This document shows positions 41,476 through 52,800 of a stretch of DNA of 64,000 nucleotides, piece by piece. Position 1 is the first letter of the stretch. Each line of letters opens with the position of its first letter. A model generated the notes under the pieces. It saw nothing but the letters and a program-made list of their open reading frames with translations. It searched no databases and was not told the DNA's origin. Origin of the DNA: Pleurodeles waltl (Eukaryota; Chordata; Amphibia; Caudata; Salamandridae); assembly GCF_031143425.1 (NCBI RefSeq), contig NC_090444.1, positions 1,353,094,323 to 1,353,158,322 of the forward strand, in the 5' to 3' direction. Both the position numbers and the translations under genes were made by a program.

Positions 41476-43837
41476 CCTTGCCCTTCCGGGCACCACCTGG
41501 GGCAGGCACCCTTTCCCTAAGGCTGTCTGGTGCCCTGGATCCTTTCCCACCACGTGTGAGTTTGGAGACTACTGGGCCAGTGGACTGGGTGGCTGAGGTG
41601 CTTTCCTGGGTTTTTGCCACCCTGGGCAGACGTGAAGGATGGAGGGTGGTAGGGGTAGGGGTAGGGAATAGGTCAATGGTGAAGAGGAAAGGCTGCTTAG
41701 GGACGTTGGGGCGGGGAGAGGGAGAAGGTTTGGGGGTGGAGGAAGAGGGAGTGGTTGTGGGAGGTGTCTGTCTGCTGTGTTTGGGTACAGGGGCATGGGC
41801 TGAATGCTGTTGTGAGGTGGATGGCTGTTGGGTGTCTGAGTGCTTGCGTTTGTGTACCTTGGGAGGGGGAGACAGACACAGTGGGAGAGGACACAGGGGA
41901 CGTGTGCGTGGCTGTTGTGGTGATGTCTGCCAGTGAGATGTGTGTTCTGCTAGAGGTGTGTGTTCTGCTAGAGGTGTGTGTTCTGATAGGTGTGCTGGTG
42001 ATGCTGGCAGTGGATGATGGTGTAGTGCATGCAGGTGTGAGTGTAGACGCAACTGGGAGGAAGGTGGTGGAGGAGGAGGAGGGGGACACAGTGGAGGCAG
42101 TGGATGTTGGTATGTCTGCATCTGGATGGGGTTTGTATGAGTGCCTGTGGGATGATGTATGGTGCTTGTTTTTTCCTGTGCCACTCTTGAGTGTTGTCCT
42201 GTGTGCATGGTTGTCTGCCTGTGTGCTTGGGATAGGTTGGGGTAGAGGGGAATGGGATTGGGAAGAGGAAGTTGGAGGGGGGAGGGTGGAAACAGGGACA
42301 ATGGCTGCCAACAGAGAGGAGGCCAGAGCCTGGATCGATCTCTGTTGGGCCGCCAAGCCAGTGTGAATGCCCTCAGGAATGCATTGGTCTGTTGCATTTG
42401 GGCTTACAGCCCCTGAATGGCATTCACAATGGTTGACTGCCATACAGAGATGGATCACAGGAGGTCACTAGCCTCCTCACTCAGGGCAGCAGGGCTAAGT
42501 GGGGCAGGGCCTGAGGTGCCTGGGGCGAAGGAGATGCCCACCTTCCTGAGTGGGTGGGCATGGGCAACTCGCTGAGGGGCTGCTGGGAGTGCGGTGCTGG
42601 TACAGGGGTGGCGGATGTACCTGTAGCTGGGGTGGTCACAGAAGTGTCCGCCACCACCAGGGAGTTTCCATCGGAGGAAGTATCTGTGTCCAAACTGTCC
42701 TCTCTAGTCTCCGCCGTGGTGCTTCCCTTGCCCTCCATCCCACTGGTGCCCTCAGCGCCGGTGGACTCTGCCTCCTGGGTCCTGTGGGATGCAGCTCCCT
42801 CCATCACCGGTGCCTCTGCTCCTCCGCCAGACGATTCTAATGCACATAAGGACAGGATGACAGAACAAAAAGGGGGGAGAGACAAAGGATACACTGGGTC
42901 AATGGCTGCACCAACACCACTGTTGGCGTACACACCACCCTCACACACAGGGAACAGCCCTACACACTGTGCAATGCACCACCAGTAATTATGCATGCCA
43001 CTAGGGCATGGGGAGGGACACATACCACCAACTGCAGCACACCTGGAACCCACACAGCCCTGCCCAGTAGTGGATGCCTACAAGCTAGGTAGCAGGAACA
43101 TCATGTCAGAACCCTGCCCAATATGGGACCTACTCTGCAAAGTCAGGCCTGGCCTAGGGGCACCCACTGACACACGTCCCCCACCTGGGTACCCCTACCA
43201 TGTCTAAGTTGTAATGATGGGAACTTTACTCACCCCCTTGTGGCTGCTGTGATGCCCTCAAGCGCTCATCCAGCTCCGGATAGGCCACCAACAGTATGTG
43301 GGCCATCAGGGGGGTCAGGGTTCGACAGGCACCCCTTTCTCATTGGGAGGCCATCCCCAGCTGGGCCTCCACCGTCTTCCATGCCCAGCGTCCAAGGTCC
43401 TCCCATCGTTTCTAACAGTGGGTGCTTTGCCTGCCGTAGACCGACAGACTCCGCACATCCTTGGCGATGGCATGCCATATACCCTTTTTTTGATGGGCGC
43501 TGACCTGCAGTGAAATATACACAGGGAAAGGTATTAGTCAGACTGTCCTGCCTGTTACACTCATGGCCCACCATACCCCTTCACAACGCCAATTGCACAC
43601 ACAGGGCCCAGCACACAAGCTGCCCGCCACCCAGGAGCCATCCACCAACCCTCCCTACATGAGGCCTTCACACACACCACTCCATGCATTCATGCCCATG
43701 CATCGTGCTTACAGTGCACTCACCTGTTGGTCTGGCGGCCCATACAGCAGTCAGTACCGGTAAAGGACCCCATCCACCAGTCGCTCCATCTCCGCTGAGG
43801 TGAAGGCAAGTGCCCTTTCCCCAGTCACACGAGCCAT
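41306..43837 (-). pseudogene. Myb/SANT-like protein 1, Harbinger copy 2
   Basis: Exon 1 43837-43724 (114 nt) and exon 2 43504-43234 (271 nt) have exactly the lengths and splice phases of copy 1. Exon 3 begins at 42836 (ESSGGGAEAPVMEG). Exon 1 has one stop (after VDGVLYRY) and exon 2 two (in the conserved THC-KRWEDL segment and after GMASQ), so it is dead. The Ser/Pro/Thr linker is frameshifted as in copy 1. The C-terminus at 41306-41470 reads as an 11-residue repeat of the type KKSKEPSPAAA and GKEPSSAATRK, lysine-rich and plausibly DNA- or nucleus-binding. It lies antisense in transposase intron 1. Confidence 0.82.
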
Positions 43838-44165
43838 GGCAGGTTCCAGACACAGGCCATAGCAGCACATGCAGTGTAGGTCCTCTCCTGTTGAAGGTCA
43901 GGTAGCAAGTGAGTGATCAGATAGAAAACGGTGGTCACATCTGCGGCGGTGTATACGTCACCGCCGGCGTACATCACCATTGGCCACTGTACCCCATAGG
44001 GGCCAATATTGTCCAATGAGGTGTTGCACGGCGGTTCCAGACCGCCTCCTGCAACAGTGTACAATGTCAGCAGAATTACCTCACTTCCACCTGTCCCTCC
44101 ACGCAGGACAGGTGGACGCCATTTCAGGGGGGGGTCAGGCCCTGAATTATAACTGCTTCACAGTA

Positions 44166-45077
44166 TACAATTGGTAAAACAATGAGGCAAGTACCCTCTA
44201 ACCCTTATGACCAGGGTAATAAATGTGGTTAAATAGAAGGTCAGTGCAAGGGGGAAGTAACCTATACTTCCGCAGACTTAAGAAGATTCAAGAAATTCTC
44301 TGTGTACTATTAATGTAAAATCAAAAGGAATTTATTAAGTCATATATTACTTTAACCATATTAATCCAGACATTTTTCATGTAGATATCAATTGAACATG
44401 TTATTCTGTTCATGAAGACATATATATTACATTCGTCTCGATAGGTGTTCCTGGTGAAAACAGGGAAAGTGCTGAAGTACAGGTAAGTGAAAGTGATATA
44501 TACAATCTGTGCAGAGGGTGGTTTTACGAAAATTATGAACTTTGAGCAGCTCCTTCAATCCAGAAAGCCCTGAAGTCTCACAACATTTATTTGTGTTTTC
44601 TCATCCACTCTTTGGAGATATGTCGACGTTTTGACCCCGTAATGAGGCGAATCAAGGAGGGTTCATCATCAGGACAAAGAAATTCCAATTGGTAGCACCT
44701 AAACTACAGTGTGGGAAACCAATCTGGTGTTCAGGGACATCTTCAAGTCATGGAATGGTCCCAAGGATCTACACTTGTCCAGTGGATGGTGTGCGATCGT
44801 GGTATTATGGAGCGACGATAATTTCTCAAGTAGGGCTGTTGCTGAAGCAGTCAGTGTGCAAGAATGAATCAGGACTGGATGGACTGTGTACCCGGGTGGA
44901 AGGACCTCCTGGGTGCATCCGCGATGTATCACAAATGGAGAAATTACCCGAGCCCCTGATACATCGGCGCTCCTTGGCAAATTCCTGCTACTGGACGTTT
45001 GTTAAACCCATACCCTGGGACTATTGTACTACTTATAACTCGAGCCCCAGATAATAGTGATTATCGGCTCTATAGCC
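44166..45077 (-). mobile_element. Foreign block in Harbinger copy 2, possible Penelope-like fragment
   Basis: No counterpart in copy 1. On the minus strand at 44678-44621 it has CCTGATGATGAACCC, a loop, then GGGGTCAAAACGTCGAC. The CTGATGA...AAAC-GTCG pattern resembles the hammerhead-type motif found in the terminal repeats of Penelope-like elements. The rest is not recognisable. Assignment is tentative. Confidence 0.35.
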
Positions 45078-46220
45078 TGACCTGATATCAGCTATCCGTC
45101 ACCCCACTGGGATCCCCCTCTTGTGCAAGTGCTATCTGTGCTCCATTTCTTGGCAACTGGTTCTTTCCAAGTGACAGTAGGCTTGGCAGCAGGAATGTCA
45201 CAGCTAATGTTCTGAAACATGCTGACCAGAGTGTTGTCTGCCCTAATTAAACACATGTGCAGCAATATTGTTTTCTCCCAGGTGGAGGATGTGGCCACAG
45301 TGGAGGCTGACTTCTATGAAATGGGACATATCCCAACATCATTGGGGCAATTGATGGAAAACATATTGCATTTGTCCCCCCCCCAGCAAAATGAACAGGT
45401 GTTCAGAAATCGAAAGAGTTTTCACTCCATGAATGTCCAGATGGTGTGCCTGGTGGAACAGTACATCTCCCATGTCAATGCTAAGTATCCTGGGTCGGTT
45501 CATGATGCCTTTATCCTGAGGAATAGCAGCCTCATTAATGTGATGGGCCAACTACAGAGGCACAGGGCATGGCTAATAGGTGTGGATGTTGGTGTATGGG
45601 AATGGTGTGGGCCATACGGGATAGTGTGTGGCTAAATGTTGTCCCTCGATATTTGCAGGTGACTCTGGTTACCCAAACCTATCATGGCTACTGACCCCTG
45701 TGAGGAATCCCAGGTCAAGGGCAGAGGAACGTTACAATGAGGCACATTGGCGAACAAGAAGGATAATGGAATATACCTTTGGCCTCCTAAAGGCCAGGTT
45801 TCGGTGCCTCCATCTAACAGGTGCCTTTTCTGCAGGATGAGGAGACTGGAGATGGCCATGTGGCAGCAGTGTACCCTGTGGACAGTGTGGATGAGGAAGC
45901 AGAGGATGAGGACAACAGAACTGCAGCGATTTGACAATACTTCCAATGACACTCAGGTAAGACAGTGTTACTTCATATTTCAAATACTTTTTTTTGTTTA
46001 TCGTTGTCACTGGCAGGCTGTTATTTCCCACTTCTATGCCCACTCACTGTACCCTTTGGCAACTCATTTTGCAGATGTTGGTGCAAATCGCTCCTGGTGT
46101 CATCACTGCAGCCAACTACAAGACTTTCCTATGTGAACATTACTGTATAGTTGAATTGCAATGTTTGAACCTGGTTAAACAAATACATACTTAAATCATT
46201 TGACATACTCCCTACTTGTA

Positions 46221-46241
46221 TTTATTCAAAGGGTATTTATT
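46221..46241 (-). promoter_or_regulatory. Polyadenylation signals of SANT-like gene 2, copy 2
   Basis: Two AATAAA signals on the minus strand (46226-46221 and 46241-46236), about 190-200 bp past the stop. Confidence 0.55.
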
Positions 46242-46427
46242 GAAGTGATAAGGAGGAGTGGGACAAGTGCATTGGGATGGGGTGATGATGGAGGAAAGTC
46301 CAGGGTATAGTTCCAGTCTATACGAAGCACTGATGTATTGTCCGTGGGGACATAGGAAGGGGAGCAATGGCAGTTCAAGGTGGACAGGGTGACTAAGTTG
46401 GACGCAAGGGTGACAATCAGGAGAGTC

Positions 46428-47897
46428 TCATTTCCTGGCAGGGGTCTTGCCATTGTGCTTTGTCTTGTTCCTGGATCTCAGGGACTGTTTGCGGTGTGGT
46501 TCTCCGTCTGCAGGGGGTGGGGTGCTGGTGTGGTGGTCCTGTGGCGGTGCCTCCTGTCCACTAGTGCCAGCAGAGGTGGTGGGTAGTTCATCGTCCATGC
46601 TAGTGTTAGGGGCCCCTTGTAGTGCCACAGTGTCCCTCCTGGTGTTGAGTACTTCCTTCAGCAACCCTACGATGGTGCCCAGGACGGAGCAGATGGTTCT
46701 GAGTTCCTCCCTGAACCCCAAATACTGTTCCTCCTGCATGCGCTGGGTCTCCTGAAACTTGGCCAGTACCGTTGCCATCATCTCCTGGGAGTGGTGGTAG
46801 GCTCCCATGATGGAGGAGAGGGCCTCGTGGAGAATGGGTTCCCTTGGCCTGTCCGCCCCCTGTCACACAGCAGCCCACCCAGTTCCCCTGTGTTCCTGGG
46901 CCTCCGTTCCCTGGACCGTGTGCCCACTGCCCCCAGGTCCCTGTTGTTGTTGGGGTGGTGGGTTATCCTAGGTTCCCTGTAGTGGTGGACATACAGCTGA
47001 TTGACGTGTCCTGGGGACGGAGGTATGGGCCCACTGGGTGGGTGCTGTGCTGGTGTTTCCAGAGGGGGGAAGGTCTGTGGTGGCCTGTGCCTGTGTGAGG
47101 GGAACTGACTGTCCCGAGACCCACGATGGTCCGGGCTGGTCATCTAGATCCAGGTGGACAGATGTGCTGTCATCACTGTGGGCTTCTTCTGTGGAGATGT
47201 CTGGACCCTCCTGTCTGGTGACGTTGGGTAGTGGTCCTGCAGGGGTGGAAAGACATGATTATTGCATCTGTGTTTTTCATGGTGTGCAATGGGTTGGTGA
47301 CCGTGTACCCCAGTGCTGGCATTCCTGTGTGGGGGCTTGTGCTTTAGTGATGGGTGTCCATGCGTTGGTATTGCATGCAGGGCTTGGTGTTGGGATGGGT
47401 GGTTTGTGTTATTGGTACATTTGTGAGGAGTTGGAGTGATAGGGGTGGGGTTGAGGGTGGGGGTATGTGATAGCATGCAGGTAGGGTGGGGGATATGGTA
47501 GTTAAAGGTTTGACTTACCAGAGTCCATTCCTCCACCGACTCCTGCGAGGCACTCAGGATGCAGAATCGCCAAGACCTGCTCCTCCCATGTTGTTAGTTG
47601 TGGGTGAGGAGGTGGGGGTCCGCCACCAGTCCGCTGAACCGCCTGGTGGTGTCTTGAGACCACGGAACGCACCTTCCCCCGTAGGTCGTTCCACCTCTTC
47701 CTGATGTCCTCACGATTTCTGGGGTGTTGTCCCACTGCGTTGACCCTGTCGACTATTCTTGACCATAGCTCCATCTTCCTTGCAATTGAGGTGTGCTGCA
47801 TCTGTGCTCCAAATAGCTGTGGCTCTACCCGGACGATTTCCTCCACCATGACCCTGAACTCCTCCTCCGAGAACATGGGGTGTCTTTGCCGTGCCAT
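46428..47897 (-). pseudogene. Myb/SANT-like protein 2, Harbinger copy 2 (best-preserved N-terminus)
   Basis: Exon 1 47897-47519 (379 nt) is fully open: MARQRHPMFSEEEF, then a Myb/SANT-like domain (FRVMVEEIVRVEPQLFG, ARKMELWSRIVDRVNAVGQH, REDIRKRWNDLRGKV) and a proline-rich end. The donor is G/GTAAGTC. Exon 2 runs 47236-46428: acidic start (EEAHSDDSTSVHLDLDD), a glutamine/proline stretch, a coiled-coil-like helix (MATVLAKFQETQRMQEEQY) and a basic tail ending PARK. Two nonsense codons break exon 2, TAG at 46970-46968 and TGA at 46865-46863; otherwise the frame holds. It converges on the transposase. The likely role is DNA binding or nuclear import with the transposase, by analogy with other Harbinger Myb-like proteins. 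Confidence 0.85.
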
Positions 47898-48100
47898 GGG
47901 GTGGTGTAGGTAATGTGTGGGGTGGTGTGTGTGGTGATATGTGTGGTGATATGTAGTGGTGTGTGGTGTTTTGTGCGTGGAAGTTGTGTGGGTGATGGTG
48001 TTGTGTGCCTGTGGATGCTAGTTTGTGGATGGTGGTGTCTCTCTCTGGCCTTCTCTCTGTAAAAGTGGTCGTAGGGGTTTGTGGGTGATGTGGGTGTGTG

Positions 48101-48107
48101 TTTTATA
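48101..48107 (-). promoter_or_regulatory. TATA box of SANT-like gene 2, copy 2
   Basis: TATAAAA on the minus strand, about 200 bp upstream of the ATG at 47897, in a CA-rich region 380 bp inside the right TIR. Confidence 0.55.
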
Positions 48108-48489
48108 GTGTATTGGGTGTGTGGGAGTGGTGTGTGTATGTGTATCAGGTGTGTGTATTTTGAATTGTCCAATGTGGCGGTGTTTTGTAAGAGTGTGTGT
48201 ATTTTGAGTGCGGCGATGTGTACCGCCAATGGAATACCGCGGTTGAAAGACCGCCGCGTGGATTCGTGTGTCGTGATAGTGTGGGCGTATTTCTGTTGGC
48301 GTGACGGTGGAGGTTTTTTTTCGCCAGTTTATCACTGACCTTTGGTGTGGCGGACTTGTGTGGGTGTCTGAATCTTGTCGGATTCCGAGATGTGGGTCAT
48401 AAAAGCTGTGGCGGAATTCCGCAGCGGTGTGTTGGCGGTCTTCTGCACGGCGGTAAGTGGCTTTTACCGCCAATGTTGTAATGAGGGCC

Positions 48490-49297
48490 TTCATCTCTTC
48501 AGAAAACTCCTTGTGCGTTGAAAATTGACGCACTGCCTGCCGAAATCAACGTGAATCCTCCATTGCGACCAAGAAATTGCTGCACAGCTGACCAGAAAGA
48601 CGCAGCTCGACATCCAGAGTGGAAATTCAAAGCAGCCCCTGCCTTGTGATGGAAAATTTGATGCATCGCCTACCAGATCGACACAGCGCATGTGCCTTCT
48701 TCCAGAGCGTCAAGGATTTTCCCTGCATCATCCCCAGTCGTCAAAATATCCCTCCATCGCAGTGACGAACCAAGACTGCGTGCTGAAAAACGACGCAAGC
48801 CCCTTGCAGCGTGGAAAGAAACTATGCATAGTCTGTGTTGCGTTGGAAAATCCGACACACATCTTATTTTTCCACACATCTCCTCCTCTGCAGTCTCTGT
48901 GCATGGTTATTTTTTACGCATACCAGGTACTGTGTGTAACAAAGAGACAACTGTTTATTTCCAAGGATTCAGACTCTTTTAAACCTTTCAAAAGTCATAT
49001 TTCACTTGTGCTATTTGAATCTTTGTTGTTTTGACCTTCTTGTATTCAGATAGATATTATCTATTTTTCTAAACCTTTGTGGTTTATTTTGAGGTGTTTT
49101 CACCGTGTTACTGTATGATTTATTGCACAGATACTTTACACATTGCCTTCTAAGTTAAGCCTGATTGCTCGGTGCCAAGCTACCAGAGGGCGGGCACAGG
49201 GTAATTTGGATTGTGTATGACTTACCCTGACTATGATTGTGGTCCCTACTTGGACAAGGGTGTATACCTCTCCCAAGTAGAGACCCCATTTCTAACA
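48490..49297 (+). repeat. Long-LTR fragment (3' part)
   Basis: Matches the 3' part of the 18053-20291 LTR, from the CTCCTTGTG region through the CGACGCA-like stretch to CCCCATTTCTAACA at 49297. The 5' part is cut at the right TIR of Harbinger copy 2. Beyond the LTR end the sequence differs from the other two copies, which confirms the LTR boundary. Confidence 0.7.
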
Positions 49298-49844
49298 CCT
49301 ATCTTGTCCCAATTCAAAATTTCACTCATAAAATGTAATAAGGTAATCCCAATGCTAACCTCTGAGAGAGATAGGCCTTGCAATAGTGAAAACAAAATTT
49401 CACTACTAGAACATGTTAAGCTTAAAAGTACATGTCCTACCTTTTAAGTACATTGCACCCTGCCATTGGGCTTATGTAGGGCCTACCTCAAGGGTGAGCT
49501 ATATGTATAAAAAGGCATGATGTGGGCCTGGCAAGAGGTTTACCTTGCCAGGTTGAAATGGCAGTGTAACTGCACACACAGTCTCTGCCGTGGCAGCCTT
49601 GACATGATTAATAGGCTACCTATGTGGATGGCACAATCAGTGTTGCAGGTCCACTAGTAGAATTAATTTTACAGGCCTGAGCACATGCAGTGCACTGTAC
49701 CTTGGACTTATAAGTAAATTAAATATGACAATCGGGTATGAATCAATGTTACCTTGTTTTAGGGGGAGAGCACATGCATTCTAGCACTGGCTAGCAGTGG
49801 AGGGAGGTAAACATTTGAGGGGAAGACTACCCTAAGGCTGTCAG
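49298..49844 (-). repeat. Related LTR, 5'-half fragment, inverted
   Basis: The reverse complement follows the order of the first half of the long LTR (CATACCCGATTG, then TTACTTATAAGTCC, then AAATTAAT/CTACTAGTGG, then GTGTGTGCAGTTACACTGCC) with moderate divergence. It abuts the previous fragment in opposite orientation. Confidence 0.55.
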
Positions 49845-52800
49845 GTCTGGCATAAGATACTCACAGTAAAACTAGTTTTTCCAATTCACATGCATGTCAC
49901 AGTTCAAACAAAAACAGAAAGCAAATTTGCTTTAGGCCCTAATTACTTTTTTTCTAACAAGCAACATGGTAGTATTGGTGGTAGTGATATGAGTGAGTTG
50001 AATCTGCAAATTCTGGCATGCATTTGTGATCTATGGCTATTTGAGGTATTCTCCATTTACTCATGTTTGAGTAGTGATGAATCAAGTTCAGTCCATGTCA
50101 GATGTGAAGGTGTGTCAGATGTTATGGGTCTAATATATTGTCCTGAGCAATCTGATCACTGAGTGGAGGTGGATATGGAAGTTCCCTGTAGCTTATTGCC
50201 ATGCTATAGATAGGCCACGAGCATAATGGAAGTGCATCAGGTTATTTTCATTAGCACTTTTTCCAGATACCCACAATTCTGAACTGGGTAGTGTAGAATC
50301 GGGCGTATCCACCTACTGGTCTTCAGCAGTGGCAATAAAGCTGTCAATGTCCAGGCTTTGGTGATGTTCCTCAACTAGTTGCTGAGTCTGTGACAACTTG
50401 TCCTAATGATGGCTCACCATTAGTTGGTGCTATCCCTCATTTGATAGCTACAGCAATAGTTGTTATTAATAAGCCCTGTCTGACGCTATCCATGTCTTGG
50501 ATCAGTGCTTCTAGTCTTTTCATAATGGCTAGCCACAGGAGGATCTTCTGTGATGTGCCATCTTTTGTGTGGGCAAAATATACAGTGTAGGGGCAATGCA
50601 CTACAAGGTTTGTTACCACTACTTCTTCCTTTTACGGCCTTCACTACCGCTTCATTTTTTGATGGTGGTGGTATTTTTCCAAAGCTGTATATGTGCACAT
50701 TAGCTACCACTTTGTCCTGGGTGGTTCGTCCAGGAGCTGGATGTGGCCAGGGTTTTGGATCTATGGAGAGGACTTTACCCAAGAGATGTTTATAAGCTCA
50801 CTATCTGTATTCTCAATGTCTAAACTAATCCTTTGTAGAACCAATAAAGTCCTCCCACCAATTGATGATCTCTTAAAGTTCAAAGGGATTTTCTCCCGTC
50901 ACAACAGCTAAACAACTATGTTTCCTCTAGGCTTTGCGACCTTCTGCCATGACTGGAACAGCTGAATGTTACACAAAAATGTACCATAATCAAATTACCA
51001 TCCTTAACCATATTGTTATGACATAGTTATAACAAAAGAACTCATTTCATTTTTTGGTGTTGTTAAATATATGTATCATCAATGTTAGTTTAATGAAGTA
51101 CCTATCCATATCTAGGTAATGCATACACACTGTTAGTTATGGAAAAGTGTATGTTAGAGGCACAGGGGATGTTCATCACAGAAAAGTGGGAGCATGACAA
51201 GCATGCCATAATTGTGAGGTAGGAATTATGAAGAGGTTGAATGAGCGTGTCTGTAAATTTCTTTTGATGTTAAATTTACCTCTTAGACAGTGGGTGTTTT
51301 CTAAAAGTGTGGACTGGAAAACCTTTCAAGGAAATTTGTGATATATCATACATACTTTCTTTTGTTCATATGTAATTTTGCCAAGGGCAAGTTGAGTTTG
51401 AGTTTTGGGGGCTTTCCTTGTCATCAGATGGTGGTCAAAGAAGCTATTTGATAAGTTAGCAGGTCTGTAAACCAGGGGGTAAATATCCTGTGCAGAATGA
51501 CTGTCATTTTTTGCTTAATGTTTCAGGTTTTTGGCTTATTGACTTGCAGTGGCATACATTGCTTAGTGTGGTGATAATGGGAGCAGACGGTTTGCGAAAG
51601 GTTGCAGGATGCAAGTGCAGTTGATTGTCCATAGGTGCGGATTTTGGACCACAATTTTTCAAATGAAGTATACCAACGGTTCAGTGTTGTGGAAGATGAG
51701 TTAAGTTGCACTGGGGAAAAGAGGGAAATTGTATGTTGAGACGAGGCCTTCCAGAGAAGTGCTACAATTAGCGAACTCTTATGTGCTTGATGTCATTTGC
51801 TTCACATAAGTCTTTTATGTATGCCTAGTGAATGATTCCTCTATGCATTCTGTGAATTTACATTTGCTGCTTTTGTGCTGGGGTGTGGAAAGAAGGACAA
51901 ATTCTCTATCTTAGACTTCGTGATTTTGTTAAGCTTTGCCAACACTTGAACTACAAGGCAATGGAAAAGCATTGAAATGAAGATTAAAAAAAACAGAAAA
52001 AACGGCTTTTATCAGAAACATTTTCGACATAACTAGTTTTGCAGAAGAATTCCATCACAAATAAGTTTAGTTGAGTATTCCTCCGATAAAACCCTTTTTG
52101 TGGAAAAGTAATTTGCCGGCAAAGTTGTGCAATAACCACAAAAATCACAATTACACGAATCTGTGAACTTAGTCCTACTCCAGCCGTTCTGGTGCTTAGC
52201 ACACTTTTGCAGGTATGCTTATGGAAGGGCTGTAAAAGTAAGAAAGATTCGATACTTGCTTGGTGCCTTGCACACTTTAAGGTAAGGACTCAATCATATC
52301 TGTTCCGACCTGATAGCTCCACCATAGCGTGATATTGTTTGGCAGGTGAGAAAGTGGAAACATTGCTCTGAATATTGAATATTTTGATGAAATAACGGGC
52401 TTATTTGAAACACCAACAATGTCATGATGTAAATTACTCATATCCAGGCAACCCGACAATTGGTCTTCCAACTCTGTGTTCGTATGGACCTCAGTTCAAT
52501 CCTCACAAGCGCCACAAATACATAAACGAATGCAATATCATAAATCGTACAGCCTCTGGTCCCCGTGTTCCCTATGAAGGCATTCAATCAGTCACCATTC
52601 AAGAAAAAATGTTGAGCAACTACTTTGAGTTTTAACTAAACAATATTGCTCATTTATGATCACCACTTGCATATTGAGTTGGCAAAAGTTACTTCTTAAA
52701 GTCTGTAATATTAACACCTGGCGTCACAATCTGGCATTTTGCTATCCCAGGGAAATACAGCATATTTTTAGTGCAATTTTTGGACAGAACCGTAAGCCTG

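Larger units (their letters stand above)
39667..45952 (+). pseudogene. Harbinger transposase, copy 2 (exon 2 truncated by a foreign block)
   Basis: Exon 1, 39667-39749, is intact and exactly 83 nt, as in copy 1. It starts in a strong GCCGCCATGG context and ends RRRRRPR before donor GGTGAGT. The beginning of exon 2 is gone. Homology resumes at about 45078 (PDLISAIRHPTGIP) and runs to 45579 with several frameshifts, including at the first catalytic Asp region. The best frame is 45219-45579 (NRKSFHSMNVQMVC, then PGSVHDAFILRNSS). Exon 3 starts at 45659 with GDSGYPNLSWLLTPVRNP and keeps the Glu in IMEYTFGLL, but an 86-bp deletion removes the usual HNLAL end. Clearly inactive. Confidence 0.85.
39338..48489 (+). 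mobile_element. PIF/Harbinger DNA transposon copy 2 (9152 bp)
   Basis: Left end GGCCCTCATTACAACCC, right end (reverse complement) GGCCCTCATTACAACATTGG. Gene order is the same as in copy 1. The left flank is ATA (39335-39337) but the right flank is TTC (48490-48492), so no target duplication is present; the left neighbour is a LINE and the right neighbour an LTR fragment. A block of about 910 bp of foreign sequence (44166-45077) replaces about 260 bp, including the 5' part of transposase exon 2. Confidence 0.9.

Noticed and set aside
50437..50782. Minus-strand open pair with a CxxC-like segment
   Set aside because: It might be a retroelement protein, but the residues fit no family I can name and no neighbouring element supports it.
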